Shown here: piece by piece, positions 36,178 to 44,384 of the stretch
Numbering within the stretch: the first letter of the stretch is position 1
How the letters are laid out: each line of letters starts with the position of its first letter
Origin: Corynebacterium ammoniagenes DSM 20306
GTDB taxonomy: Bacteria; Actinomycetota; Actinomycetes; Mycobacteriales; Mycobacteriaceae
Reading direction: 5' to 3'
NCBI RefSeq assembly: GCF_001941425.1
Contig: NZ_CP009244.1
Location: 186,001 to 250,000, forward strand
DNA length: 64,000 nt
Translations under genes and position numbers: made by a program
Notes under the pieces: generated by a model
Seen by the model: only the letters and a program-made list of their open reading frames with translations
Told to the model about the DNA's origin: nothing
Database searches by the model: none

Positions 36178-37386
36178 GTGGATGTTGCTAGCGTGCGCGG
36201 CCTTTATGCAGGGCTGTCTGACGGCTGGACATACCTAAATGCGCACGATACGCCACAGATCGCGGAGCAAGTCTCTGCAGGAGTAGCTCGAGCTTTTCGT
36301 ATGTCGCCAGCTGTTGCGGCGATCGATGCCCCCAGTGGCTCGCATTCCGCTCCCGTGGTCGCGGGGCATTTAGAACGCGCGGATTTCATCACTACTGCGC
36401 GCCTGGCCATTGCGGATCTCACCGGTGCGCACCAAAGCGCTGTGGTTTTGGGTCCGAGTTTGCCCGTTTTATATTCCACGTTGGCATCCAACCTGGGTCC
36501 CTTGCTGCGCCGTAATTCGGCCGTGGTCTTGCAGCGTTTAGACTCGGCTTCTTTGGGTGATATTGACGCTACTATCCACTGGGCGCAGCCAGATTTGGGT
36601 ACGGGGGAGTTGCCGGGCTTTCAGTTCAATGAGCTTGTCGATGGCACTACGAGGTTCGTTTCATTTACCGCCGCGCACACCACACTCGGGGCAGTGGCTC
36701 CAGTGGAAAAGATCACAGACATCGTACGGAACACATCGCGCGCATGGTCGCTTGTCGATGTCTCCGCGTTAGCCACCTACCGCTCCATCGATATCGATGA
36801 GCTCGGTGCAGATATCGTCGGTATTGATCTGGCCCAGCTGGGCGGCCCCGAAATCTCCGCGCTGGTCTTTCGCGATACCAGCATGTTCAAGCGGTTAAAT
36901 ATTCAACGCGAGGATTTAGAATCCCGGGTCTCTGCCGGTCTCGCCGGTGGCGTGGGGCCTTTGGTGGATCATTTGGCGCGCTTGGGTGACCCCGATGATG
37001 AGCTGCGGGGATCGCGTCGCACGCGGTTGCGCAATTCGATGGCGAAGGTTTCCGCGCATATGCGCCAGCTCAGTGATGAACTGTATTCCTTGATGGGCAC
37101 GCTGCCTGCCGTGCACATTCTGGGTGTCACGGGTGAGGCTGCCGTGGGTGCACGCACCGATAACCGCATTCCGCGTCTGTCTTTCGCGGTGAAAAACGTT
37201 CCCGCCGAAACCGTGCACCAGCGCCTTTTCGGCAATGGCTTAGTCACGACATTGACGCCGCGTAGCGAGCTGCTTACGGAGATGGGTGTCGATGATATCG
37301 GCGGGGCAGTCACGGTGTCCCTGAGCCCGTTTAACACGGCTCAGGACATCGAGCACCTCGTTCGCGTGGTGGCCTCGCTGGCCTAG
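36178..37386 (+). CDS. Class-V aminotransferase/cysteine-desulfurase-like protein without lysine
   Basis: This 402-residue PLP fold-type I protein is related to the cysteine-desulfurase-like family that includes mycobacterial Rv3778c. The N-terminus, GLYAGLSDGWTYLNAH, and the aspartate block AWSLVDVSAL match class-V enzymes. Where SufS-like enzymes have the Schiff-base lysine (S-x-H-K-x-x-G-P), this protein reads DLAQLGGPE, with glutamine in place of lysine. Function is therefore uncertain and may be non-catalytic. GTG 36178 was selected because AGGAGGGAG lies 9 bases upstream. It is divergent from wzm, a gene order shared with mycobacteria. Confidence 0.8.
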   Translation: MDVASVRGLYAGLSDGWTYLNAHDTPQIAEQVSAGVARAFRMSPAVAAIDAPSGSHSAPVVAGHLERADFITTARLAIADLTGAHQSAVVLGPSLPVLYSTLASNLGPLLRRNSAVVLQRLDSASLGDIDATIHWAQPDLGTGELPGFQFNELVDGTTRFVSFTAAHTTLGAVAPVEKITDIVRNTSRAWSLVDVSALATYRSIDIDELGADIVGIDLAQLGGPEISALVFRDTSMFKRLNIQREDLESRVSAGLAGGVGPLVDHLARLGDPDDELRGSRRTRLRNSMAKVSAHMRQLSDELYSLMGTLPAVHILGVTGEAAVGARTDNRIPRLSFAVKNVPAETVHQRLFGNGLVTTLTPRSELLTEMGVDDIGGAVTVSLSPFNTAQDIEHLVRVVASLA

Positions 37387-37429
37387 GACTAAGCAGGAGA
37401 CTTAGTCCAACGGGTCGAGAACAATATCT

Positions 37430-38398
37430 TTATTGTTCTAGTACGAGCTTGCCGGTATGCGTGCTGTCCACCAAGTGCTTTAAAGCAGTGGAGGCTTGCG
37501 CCAGGGGCAGAACTTCATGGATGTGGTGTTTAACGCGACCATCTTCGAGCATCGGCCACACATTCTCGATCGTTTGGCGGACAATTTCTGCCTTGACCTC
37601 CAGCGAGCGGCGGCGCAGGGTCGTGCCGTGCAGGGAGATACCCTTCATCATCATCACGCCCATGTTGATCTCGGCCTTATTGCCGCCCTGCAAGCCAATG
37701 GTGACCATGCGGCCGCCTTCGGCGAGCGCGAACATATTCTTTTTCAAATAGGGCCCGCCCACGATATCGAGGATGACATCGCATTTATTTTTTAGCTCTT
37801 CGGCAAAGTCCTGCTCTTTGTAGTTGATCAGGATATCCGCGCCGTATTTCTGACATACCTCGAGCTTGCCCGCGGAACCCGCGGTAACCGCCACGGTGGC
37901 GCCTAGTGCTTTGGCAATCTGAGTGGCCATCAGGCCAATGCCGCCGCCACCGCCGTGAATCAGGATGGTCTCGCCTTTTTTCAGGCCGACTTCCATCACG
38001 ATATTGGACCAGACGGTACATGCGGTTTCAACCACCGCTGCGGTCTCAGCGAAAGACCAGCCCTCTGGAATCGGCAGCAGCTGGCCTTCGGGAACCGCGA
38101 CGTATTCGGCGTAGCCGCCGCCGACGAGCAGTGCTCCGACTTTCTCGCCTACACTCCGATCAGTATCGCCGGTATCGGCGATTTCACCAGCGCATTCCAG
38201 GCCAATGATTTCCGAGCCACCCTTTGGTGGTGGGTAGTTGCCCTGGGCTTGGGAGAGATCCGCGCGGTTTACACCTGAGGCCGCGACCTTTACTAAAACC
38301 TCGCCAGGTTGTAGCTGCGGCTTGGGTACTTCTTGGATTTCCAGCGCCTCTGGATCTCCTTCGGTGGTTTGGACGATTGCTTTCATCACATCAGTCAT
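37430..38398 (-). CDS. NADPH:quinone oxidoreductase, MDR family
   Basis: This 322-residue medium-chain dehydrogenase/reductase is of the zinc-free quinone-oxidoreductase type (QorB/PIG3-like). The N-terminal catalytic domain includes VLVKVAASGVNRADLSQAQG (about residue 35), followed by GLECAGEI. The Rossmann site is ILIHGGGGGIGLMATQIAK (about 140-160), and the C-terminal NMFALAEGGRMVTIGLQGG closes the fold. ATG 38398 has GGAAG upstream. It corresponds in position to Rv3777 of M. tuberculosis, converging with the class-V homologue. Confidence 0.88.
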   Translation of the reverse strand: MTDVMKAIVQTTEGDPEALEIQEVPKPQLQPGEVLVKVAASGVNRADLSQAQGNYPPPKGGSEIIGLECAGEIADTGDTDRSVGEKVGALLVGGGYAEYVAVPEGQLLPIPEGWSFAETAAVVETACTVWSNIVMEVGLKKGETILIHGGGGGIGLMATQIAKALGATVAVTAGSAGKLEVCQKYGADILINYKEQDFAEELKNKCDVILDIVGGPYLKKNMFALAEGGRMVTIGLQGGNKAEINMGVMMMKGISLHGTTLRRRSLEVKAEIVRQTIENVWPMLEDGRVKHHIHEVLPLAQASTALKHLVDSTHTGKLVLEQ

Positions 38399-38525
38399 GT
38401 CTTCCACGCTAATCAAGTTTGAGCACTCAGGCACGCAGTTTTAGTCTTTAACATTCGATCGGGTAGTCTTTTTGTGTGCTTGAGATCAGACATTTCAATA
38501 TGTGTGAATCTTTTTCATAGCGCAC

Positions 38526-38613
38526 GGAGACGTGGCAGAGCGGCCGAATGCACTGGTCTTGAAAACCAGCGTGGGGAAACTCACCGAGGGTTCAAATCCC
38601 TCCGTCTCCGCCA
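38526..38613 (+). tRNA. tRNA-Ser(TGA)
   Basis: A class-II tRNA with a long variable arm. The acceptor strands GGAGACG and CGTCTCC pair exactly. The anticodon stem CTGGT/ACCAG surrounds a loop with TGA, and the T arm GAGGGTTCAAATCCCTC is present. CCA appears encoded at the 3' end. Confidence 0.96.
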
Positions 38614-38692
38614 AATTTTTGTGTGTCTCGAGACATCGTTCCGCATGGCGATGCTCGAGATTTCTTTTTGCGAATTGGGCACAGAAAAACAA

Positions 38693-38744
38693 CACCGGTA
38701 GCAAAGCTTGTTTGTCGATGAAGACGAACAAGCTGCTACCGGTG
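38693..38744. terminator. Long hairpin between tRNA-Ser and zinc-ribbon gene
   Basis: CACCGGTAGCAAAGCTTGTT (38693-38712) pairs, with one bulge and one mismatch, with 38727-38744. It lies between the tRNA gene and the convergent zinc-ribbon gene and can serve both. Confidence 0.6.
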
Positions 38745-38770
38745 AAGAAAGCCAGCCGGATCGTGGAAGA

Positions 38771-39022
38771 TTACTTCTTCATCTTCCAGTCTTTGCCACA
38801 ATCCTGGCAAAGGGCAGTCTTTACGTTCTTCGTCTTGGTTTTGTGGGTGCCTCTGGACTTTTTCCACACCAGGTTGGACATACCGAGGGTGCCCAACGCG
38901 GTCATGGTTCGTGCGGCGTTGTTCATGTTGCCGCCAAGGCCAGTGCCGTGAGAAGCGGTGCGAGTGCCTTGCTCTACGAAGCTAATCTGGACGTTTGCGC
39001 CATTGCAGCTAGGACAATTCAT
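38771..39022 (-). CDS. Small zinc-ribbon-like protein, unknown
   Basis: This 83-residue protein has two CxxC knuckles, NCPSCNG at the N-terminus and LCQDCGKDW near the C-terminus, which could together bind one zinc ion. The central part is Gly/Thr/Met-rich with a basic stretch (WKKSRGTHKTKTKN). ATG 39022 gives MNCPSC directly. No named family is recognised; binding to nucleic acid is plausible from its basic character but not shown. It is a single gene between tRNA-Ser and moeB. Confidence 0.75.
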   Translation of the reverse strand: MNCPSCNGANVQISFVEQGTRTASHGTGLGGNMNNAARTMTALGTLGMSNLVWKKSRGTHKTKTKNVKTALCQDCGKDWKMKK

Positions 39023-39166
39023 GAGAAAGTACCTTTTCAATTTTCACAGGGATAGGGAATACCCCGCTGACCAGCGGGAGTAACGATGAAGATAATACTG
39101 GACTTCTGCGAGGTTGGGAAGGTGATGTCCGTCCCTTTTTAATCCCGACTAAATTTTCCTATTGGG

Positions 39167-40279
39167 CTACTGCTTGTCCAGCCACGCATCAATGCCGCCA
39201 CGCAGCGAGTAGATTCCTTCGGTGAACCCGCGCTGGTTTAATGCTTCGACCGCACGCGCCGAACGAATACCACCGGCGCAGTGCAGAACTACCGGGCGTG
39301 AGTGCTCTTGGGCCGGGGAAATCTCTTCGGGGGTTTCCCCGGCCATGATGCGTGAGAGCGGGAATTTTACAGTGCCGGGGATGGCGAACATTTCTACTTC
39401 ATCCGGATTACGCACATCAATAACAAGAGCGTTTTCTGGTATCTCATCGACTTCGGCAACGGTGGGGACAGAGTCATCGGCAGCTGGCGGCTCTTCGAAA
39501 GCCTCGGCGCCCTGCGTTGGCCCGTGTTCGCGAACCTGTTGTACAACCTCGGGATTGCCAACGAGTGGAATGTACTCCCATATGCCTTCCAAGGCTGTGA
39601 AATACCCAATCTTGCCAATTAACGGGGTGCCTACGCCGGTGACGAGTTTCATGGCTTCGAGCGCCATAGCTGAACCGACCACACCCACGGTGGGGCCGAG
39701 CACGCCTGCTTGAGAGCACGACGGAACCGAACCAGGTGCCGGTGGGACAGGGAAGAGGTCTTCATAGATTGGGCCGTGATCGGCATAGAAAACAGTTAGC
39801 TGTGCATCGAATCCCAAAATGGATGCCCATACGTGCGGGATGCCCAGGACTGCGCAGGCCCATGACGCGTTATAGCGCGTGGCGAAGTTATCTGTGCCGT
39901 CTAAAACCACATTCGCGCCGCGTAAGTATTCAACGATGTTGTGTTCATCTAGGCGCTCTTCGACGACATCAATGGTGCTTTCCGGGTTCAGCGCCTGTAG
40001 CGTTTGACGTGCAGACTCTGCCTTATTCACGCCAATTTTCTCGGTGGAGTGAATGACTTGGCGGTGCAGGTTAGAGATATCGACGGTATCGGAATCGAAG
40101 ATCGTGATTTTTCCAACGCCGGCGCCTGCCAAATACAACAGGGCAGGTGAACCGAGACCGCCGGCGCCGATGACGGCGACGTGGGCATCGCGAAGCTTAT
40201 CTTGCGCTTCCCGCCCGAACCCGGCGAGCGATAACTGCCGGCGGTAGCGGGAGATTTCCTGCGGTGAAAACTCGGTCAT
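39167..40279 (-). CDS. moeB: MoeB/MoeZ-like adenylyltransferase with rhodanese domain
   Basis: This 370-residue E1-like enzyme has ISRYRRQLSLAGFG at the N-terminus, nucleotide loop VAVIGAGGLGSPALLYLAGAG (about residue 32) and DGTDNFATRYN (about 125). An LCxxC-type zinc motif is not evident. The C-terminal rhodanese domain (about residues 270-370) has the loop VVLHCAGGIRSARA with the active cysteine. It activates the C-terminal glycine of MoaD or other sulfur-carrier proteins and can pass sulfur. The start overlaps the moaE stop (ATGA, 40276-40279), so it is coupled to moaE. Confidence 0.92.
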   Translation of the reverse strand: MTEFSPQEISRYRRQLSLAGFGREAQDKLRDAHVAVIGAGGLGSPALLYLAGAGVGKITIFDSDTVDISNLHRQVIHSTEKIGVNKAESARQTLQALNPESTIDVVEERLDEHNIVEYLRGANVVLDGTDNFATRYNASWACAVLGIPHVWASILGFDAQLTVFYADHGPIYEDLFPVPPAPGSVPSCSQAGVLGPTVGVVGSAMALEAMKLVTGVGTPLIGKIGYFTALEGIWEYIPLVGNPEVVQQVREHGPTQGAEAFEEPPAADDSVPTVAEVDEIPENALVIDVRNPDEVEMFAIPGTVKFPLSRIMAGETPEEISPAQEHSRPVVLHCAGGIRSARAVEALNQRGFTEGIYSLRGGIDAWLDKQ

Positions 40280-40755
40280 TCTAATCCCACCCACTGGGTA
40301 CCACCCGAGGACAATTCTTGTTCTTTCCAAATTGGAACTTCGGCCTTGACAGCATCGGCAAGCTGCGACGCCGCCTCAAATGCTTCGCGTCGGTGCGCGG
40401 CGGCGGCGATGACGGTAAAGGCTAAGTCACCGATATCCAGTGCTCCGGTGCGGTGTGCACACCACAGGCGAACGTGCGGGTGCTGCTTACTTATGCGTTC
40501 GGTGACCGCTTCAATTTCTTGCTGCGCCAACGGGTGAGAAGAATAGATTAATTTGCTCACGCCCTGGCCACCGTCATGATCACGGACCACGCCATCGAAG
40601 GTGACTACCGCGCCCATGGCATCGGTGATGACTTCCGCACGTGCTTTCTCCACGATATCTTCAATCGGTTCGGTCATCATCAGCGCTTGGATGACCTTGC
40701 CTGTTTGCGCATGGACATAATCCGGATCATGAGCTGGATCGTGATTAGTGGACAT
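40276..40755 (-). CDS. moaE: Molybdopterin synthase catalytic subunit MoaE
   Basis: The protein has 159 residues. The family core is present: GAVVTFDGVVRDHDGG (about residue 55), LIYSSHPLAQQEIEA (about 76), LWCAHRTGALDIGDLAFTVIAAAAHR (about 106), and the catalytic-region lysines in AVKAEVPIWKEQ near the end. MoaE, with MoaD, converts precursor Z to molybdopterin by inserting sulfur. ATG 40755 is preferred to the longer frame since it just overlaps the stop of the upstream mog-type gene. It is within a minus-strand Moco operon. Confidence 0.93.
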   Translation of the reverse strand: MSTNHDPAHDPDYVHAQTGKVIQALMMTEPIEDIVEKARAEVITDAMGAVVTFDGVVRDHDGGQGVSKLIYSSHPLAQQEIEAVTERISKQHPHVRLWCAHRTGALDIGDLAFTVIAAAAHRREAFEAASQLADAVKAEVPIWKEQELSSGGTQWVGLE

Positions 40756-41224
40756 TATTTCCTTCCATCGTGTCGATGATGTGCCCCAAAATTCCTTCAA
40801 GCACCGCGCAACCATCTTTGACTCCACCAGTGGACCCAGGCAGCGTCATTACAAAAGTCTTATCTGTGACACCCGCGATACACCGCGACAGTGCTGCCGT
40901 GGGAACATTTTCTAAACCCTTATTCCAAAAGGCGACGGCGATTCCGGGCATTTCTGCACGAAGATGGCCTTTGACTGCTTCAACAGTGCGATCATCGGGA
41001 GTAATCCCCGTTCCACCTGAAGTTAATAAAACATCTGGAACATCACTTCCGGACAGTGCTTTATCCACCGCGGACTGGATATCAGCATCCGCGACAACTA
41101 GTGGCTCCGGGGTATCGAACCCCTGGCTGCGCAAAAACTCCACGGCAATGGGACCGGAGCGATCTTCGTATTCGCCCGTCGCAGCACGCGTTGATGCGAC
41201 AATCACCATTCCGGTGCGTGACAT
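40745..41224 (-). CDS. MoaB/Mog-type molybdopterin adenylyltransferase
   Basis: This 159-residue MoCF-biosynthesis domain protein has VLLTSGGTGITPDDRTVEAV (about residues 65-85), the core motif that binds molybdopterin, and TLPGSTGGVKDG near the C-terminus. Proteins of this kind adenylate molybdopterin before MoeA inserts molybdate. It overlaps moaE by 11 bases and follows moeA by 25 bases, as part of the same unit. MoaB and Mog cannot be separated by eye. Confidence 0.9.
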   Translation of the reverse strand: MSRTGMVIVASTRAATGEYEDRSGPIAVEFLRSQGFDTPEPLVVADADIQSAVDKALSGSDVPDVLLTSGGTGITPDDRTVEAVKGHLRAEMPGIAVAFWNKGLENVPTAALSRCIAGVTDKTFVMTLPGSTGGVKDGCAVLEGILGHIIDTMEGNNVH

Positions 41225-41249
41225 AGGCTGTTACCTCTCAGTAGCAGGA

Positions 41250-42437
41250 TTAGAGACGATAGATTTGTACAACACTGCCGGCTTCCAGCGCAGCACCTGC
41301 CGGGATGCGGATGAGATGCGTTGCTTCCACGGCTTGAGTGATCAAATGAGAGCCAGCTCCGCCGAGGATATGCGTCACCGTTGTGCCATCTGCTTGATAT
41401 TCCACGCGGCCTCGGCGAAATTGTTCGCGACCAGCAATCCCCGTAACAGCAGCGCCCAACCTTGCCCAGGCATCTGGTGCAACATTCCCTAGTGCCGGCG
41501 CAACAAACAGCCGGAAGCTGACCAAGGTGGAGACCGGATTACCCGGCAAACAAATAACCGGCACGCCAGCAAATAACGCCATACCCTGCGGTCCACCTGG
41601 CTGCTGGTCAACATGGCCAAACCAAGCATGGGGATCCGCAGCTTCTAAAACCTGGCGCACGACTTCAAATTTGCCGGCACTAATACCACCAGAAGTCACC
41701 ACAGCATCAGGTTCAAATTCCGCAACGGCAGCCGACAACGCCGACGCTAAAGCTTCCGGGTCATCATCAGTACGAATATGACCCACCACCTCAATGCCGG
41801 CGGCAGCTGCCAGCGCGCGCAACATCGGAGCGTTAGCATCCGGAATAGTGGCAGAGCTGGGATTAGTCTCAGTATTACTCGACTGGATTTCTGCACCACC
41901 GGTGCAGAGGAGGACGCGCGCCGGGCTGCGAACCTCTACCTCGGTGATAGATTGCCCCGCTAACGTAGCCACGGCTGCGGCACTAATGATTGTTCCGTCA
42001 GAAACAATGACACTGCCAGCGGCAACATCGGCTCCTTGTAAACGAATGAACTGATTCGGCTCGGTTGTGGGTACCTCAATGCGCTCACCAGGATTGAGAA
42101 ACTCCGCCGGGGAAGTGTTCTCGATCGGAATGATGGCGGCGGCATCAGCGGGTACGGCAGCGCCCGTCATAATGGGTGCAGCCCGTCCATCTAATAAAGC
42201 TGGGGAATCTCCTGCGGCGATGGTGGCTGCGACAGTAAAGACACCACCATCTGCGTTCGGCACGGCGTAGCCGTCCATCTGGGAGTTATTAAACCGCGGG
42301 GAATCAAAGCGGGCGACGATATCCGATACCGTTACGTGCCCTAGGGATTGGTCAATCGGAATCTGCTGTGTTGTGCGTTGAACGTGATTGCCGATGAGCT
42401 GGCGAATCCGTTCCAGGTGAGATTCCGGGGAAGTCAT
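41250..42437 (-). CDS. moeA: Molybdopterin molybdenumtransferase MoeA
   Basis: This 395-residue protein has the standard four-part MoeA layout. The N-terminal block includes RFDSPRFNNSQMDGYAV (about residues 40-56), then IMTGAAVPADAAAIIPIE (about 90). The MoCF domain is VVTSGGISAGKFEVV (about 240) with GVPVICLPGNPVSTLVSF, and a C-terminal beta domain closes the protein. MoeA inserts molybdenum into adenylated molybdopterin. It is the first gene of the minus-strand unit and is divergent from moaD, 23 bases away. Confidence 0.94.
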   Translation of the reverse strand: MTSPESHLERIRQLIGNHVQRTTQQIPIDQSLGHVTVSDIVARFDSPRFNNSQMDGYAVPNADGGVFTVAATIAAGDSPALLDGRAAPIMTGAAVPADAAAIIPIENTSPAEFLNPGERIEVPTTEPNQFIRLQGADVAAGSVIVSDGTIISAAAVATLAGQSITEVEVRSPARVLLCTGGAEIQSSNTETNPSSATIPDANAPMLRALAAAAGIEVVGHIRTDDDPEALASALSAAVAEFEPDAVVTSGGISAGKFEVVRQVLEAADPHAWFGHVDQQPGGPQGMALFAGVPVICLPGNPVSTLVSFRLFVAPALGNVAPDAWARLGAAVTGIAGREQFRRGRVEYQADGTTVTHILGGAGSHLITQAVEATHLIRIPAGAALEAGSVVQIYRL

Positions 42438-42460
42438 AAATCCATTGTAGGATAAGAATC

Positions 42461-42727
42461 ATGGTTGACGTGCACTTCTTCGCCGCGGCCCGGGACGCCG
42501 CAGGTTGTACCCACACCAACCTGGCAGGTACAGACGTCCCGGCAACGTTGGGCGATCTTTTACAGTTCCTATCCACCACTTTCACCGGCTCTACCGGCGC
42601 CGGAACCTCCATGGCGGATGTCCTTCAGCGCTGCTCTTTCCTCTTAGACGGCAAAACAGGAACGGCAGAGACACCACTTGCGGGTATCTCCCGCGTGGAT
42701 GTACTCCCGCCTTTCGCCGGCGGATAA
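42461..42727 (+). CDS. moaD: Molybdopterin synthase small subunit MoaD
   Basis: This 88-residue beta-grasp sulfur-carrier protein begins VDVHFFAAARDAAG, typical of MoaD, and ends PPFAGG. The C-terminal Gly-Gly is the site adenylated by MoeB and converted to thiocarboxylate for MoaE. It is encoded alone on the plus strand, opposite the rest of the Moco cluster. moaA and moaC are not in the window. Confidence 0.9.
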   Translation: MVDVHFFAAARDAAGCTHTNLAGTDVPATLGDLLQFLSTTFTGSTGAGTSMADVLQRCSFLLDGKTGTAETPLAGISRVDVLPPFAGG

Positions 42728-42730
42728 ACC

Positions 42731-43132
42731 CTAAGCGCGGGCGCGCAGTGGGCTGGTGAAGAAATTAACGATTCCGGAGATGATCGCCAGCACAATCGCG
42801 CCCAGGATGGCGGGCCACAGCCCATCGATGTGAAAGCTCGAGTCCTGGAATCCCAGGAGGTTAAACAGCCATTCGGCAAGCATCAGCACAATTCCGTTGA
42901 TGACAAGCGCAAACAATCCAAGCGTGATGCAGGTCAGCGGCAAGCCAACTACCCGTAGTACTGGTGCAACGACTGCGTTGACGATGACGAAGACGGCGGC
43001 CAGTACCAAGAAGGCCGTGAGTTCTTGGCCTGGTGCGGCGGTGAGATCAATGCCGGGGATAAATTCCACGACCACCCACAAACCGGCAGCAATGGCGATG
43101 ACGTTGAGGACAAAATTCCACAGGGTGCTCAT
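42731..43132 (-). CDS. Phage-holin-4-like (PF04020) membrane protein
   Basis: This 133-residue protein has four predicted helices: FVLNVIAIAAGLWVVVEFI, LTAFLVLAAVFVIVNAVVAPVLRVVGLPLT, the ITLGLFALVINGIVLMLAEWL block and a C-terminal helix LWPAILGAIVLAIISGIVNFF. This is the common bacterial family named after phage holin 4, but no phage genes are near. ATG 43132 fits the usual length of about 115-135. It converges on moaD with a 3-base gap. Its physiological role is unknown. Confidence 0.85.
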   Translation of the reverse strand: MSTLWNFVLNVIAIAAGLWVVVEFIPGIDLTAAPGQELTAFLVLAAVFVIVNAVVAPVLRVVGLPLTCITLGLFALVINGIVLMLAEWLFNLLGFQDSSFHIDGLWPAILGAIVLAIISGIVNFFTSPLRARA

Positions 43133-43290
43133 ATAAGAAAAGTATAAGTGAGTTTTTACCTGAGAGCCGAAAGCCCCAAAACCCCAGTTGAGAAACCTGC
43201 TCCAAGAACAGTTCACGCTTTGTGCCACCTTATTTGGCCGATAAGGGAAGCGGAAGGTAAGCTAAAATTCGCCTGTTTATAGGCAATCTA

Positions 43291-43379
43291 GGAGACGTGC
43301 CAGAGCGGCCGAATGGGGCTCACTGCTAATGAGTTGCCCTTCCAACGGAGGGCCGGAGGTTCAAATCCTCTCGTCTCCG
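43291..43379 (+). tRNA. tRNA-Ser(GCT)
   Basis: A class-II tRNA with acceptor GGAGACG/CGTCTCC. The anticodon arm CTCACTGCTAATGAG contains GCT, a long variable arm follows, and the T arm GGAGGTTCAAATCCTC is present. Confidence 0.96.
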
Positions 43380-43386
43380 CATAGTT

Positions 43387-43421
43387 TGAAACCCCCTGTT
43401 AACGCAGGGGGTTTCACTTTT
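43387..43421 (+). terminator. Intrinsic terminator of tRNA-Ser(GCT)
   Basis: TGAAACCCCCTG (43387-43398) pairs with CAGGGGGTTTCA (43405-43416) and is followed by CTTTTTC. Confidence 0.9.
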
Positions 43422-44133
43422 TCCACAGCTAGCTTGAATTCTTCGCGCCTAGCTTATTTGGGGTTGTTAGCTGTTATGCCTTTAGATGGCGCATCGCGAG
43501 CTAATGATTAAGTTAGTAGTTCTTCTTGGGCCTAGTAATGTGCTTAAACTAACCTGCGCTTTTACTAGGTCTTCAATCCGTGGCTATTACTATTCACCAA
43601 GAATTTAAGATTGGTCCTGAGAGGCGCTGTAGGGAGTGAAATGGCTCTATCGAAATGTCGCGAACATTGTTAGTTATATCTGTGGTTTTGCCGAGTAATT
43701 CACAAAACTGAATTTTCCGTAACGAACAAAGCTTGCATATCGATTGCGAGAACTCTAGTATGTGTTTATACGAAAAGTCACGTTGAATACTGATGGGCAG
43801 CTTGGGTTCAGATCTCGAAATTGCCTGTATAGTATTCACCGCCTTATTTGGGCTCAATTTTTGAAAACGTAGCCTTGCATGGGGTTTGCCCGAGAGGGCT
43901 CGTTGGTTAGCCCCATATTGGGGTGATTCGGCGTTTGGTGGAACGTCGGTCTTTTTTTCGAGCTCAGCATGTAGTTCCTAGTGAGACCAGATTTCTCGAG
44001 ATTTTGCATAGATTTCATTCTGTGAATATTGCGCGATGATTCAGCCCGATCTTGCAACTGGGGCACAAGTTAGTGAATACTTCTAGGAAAGAGTTCGTAA
44101 CGGGCGAGCTCACACTGACTGAAAGGAACAATT
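43422..44133. other. AT-richer gene-poor stretch before mini-protein gene
   Basis: No convincing gene was found in these 700 bases. Two short minus-strand frames (43594-43857 and 43854-44066) lack recognisable domains, good ribosome binding sites and coding-like codon use. The base composition is clearly less GC-rich than the flanks. The last part must carry the promoter of the mini-protein gene: TTGCAA at about 44052-44057, with AATACT 18 bases further on, is a weak candidate. Confidence 0.5.
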
Positions 44134-44253
44134 ATGTTCTCTGATATCATCACCGCTCTGGGCACCGCTTTCTCCCAGGTTGTAAACCTCGTTTCCGGCG
44201 TCTTCGGTGGCGGCTTCGACGCAATCTCCGAGCTGTCCTCCGGCCTGTTCTAA
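44134..44253 (+). CDS. 39-residue amphipathic mini-protein, possible small porin-like peptide
   Basis: A 39-codon frame encodes MFSDIITALGTAFSQVVN, then LVSGVFGGGFDAISELSSGLF, ending TAA TAA. GAAAGGA lies 7 bases before the ATG and a perfect 17-bp terminator hairpin ends the transcript. There is no signal peptide, no cysteine and only acidic charges, and the chain is helical and amphipathic. A paralogue (46032) shares the TAFxQVVxLVS core. Leaderless acidic peptides of about 40-60 residues form the PorA/PorH-type channels of the corynebacterial mycolate membrane, but no specific similarity to PorA or PorH sequences is evident. The function is inferred; a membrane-active or secreted peptide is the alternative. 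Confidence 0.8.
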   Translation: MFSDIITALGTAFSQVVNLVSGVFGGGFDAISELSSGLF

Positions 44254-44314
44254 TAAGGCTGAATCTTAGCCCCGTCTTCCTGCTTTAAGGTTGGCTTAAA
44301 GGGGCGGATTTATA

Positions 44315-44356
44315 GGCAGTGTCCCCACACCCAAGGTGTGGGGACACTGCCTTTTT
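44315..44356 (+). terminator. Strong terminator after first mini-protein
   Basis: GGCAGTGTCCCCACACC (44315-44331) and its exact complement (44335-44351) form a 17-bp stem with a 3-base loop, followed by TTTTT. Confidence 0.95.
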
Positions 44357-44376
44357 GCTTGGCTTAGACAAAGGCA

Positions 44377-44384
44377 GGGCCTAA
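44377..44384. repeat. 8-bp target-site duplication, left copy
   Basis: GGGCCTAA directly abuts the left inverted repeat of the IS element; an identical copy abuts the right end at 45764-45771. Confidence 0.9.

Noticed and set aside
42731..43132. Prophage holin
   Set aside because: The family name comes from phage holin 4, but the gene is a common chromosomal four-helix protein and no other phage gene is nearby.
43594..43857. Minus-strand frame of 87 codons in the AT-richer gap
   Set aside because: No recognisable domain, no good ribosome binding site and no partner genes; frames of this length are expected by chance in AT-richer DNA.
43854..44066. Minus-strand frame of 70 codons
   Set aside because: Overlaps the previous frame by a few bases and has no supporting features.
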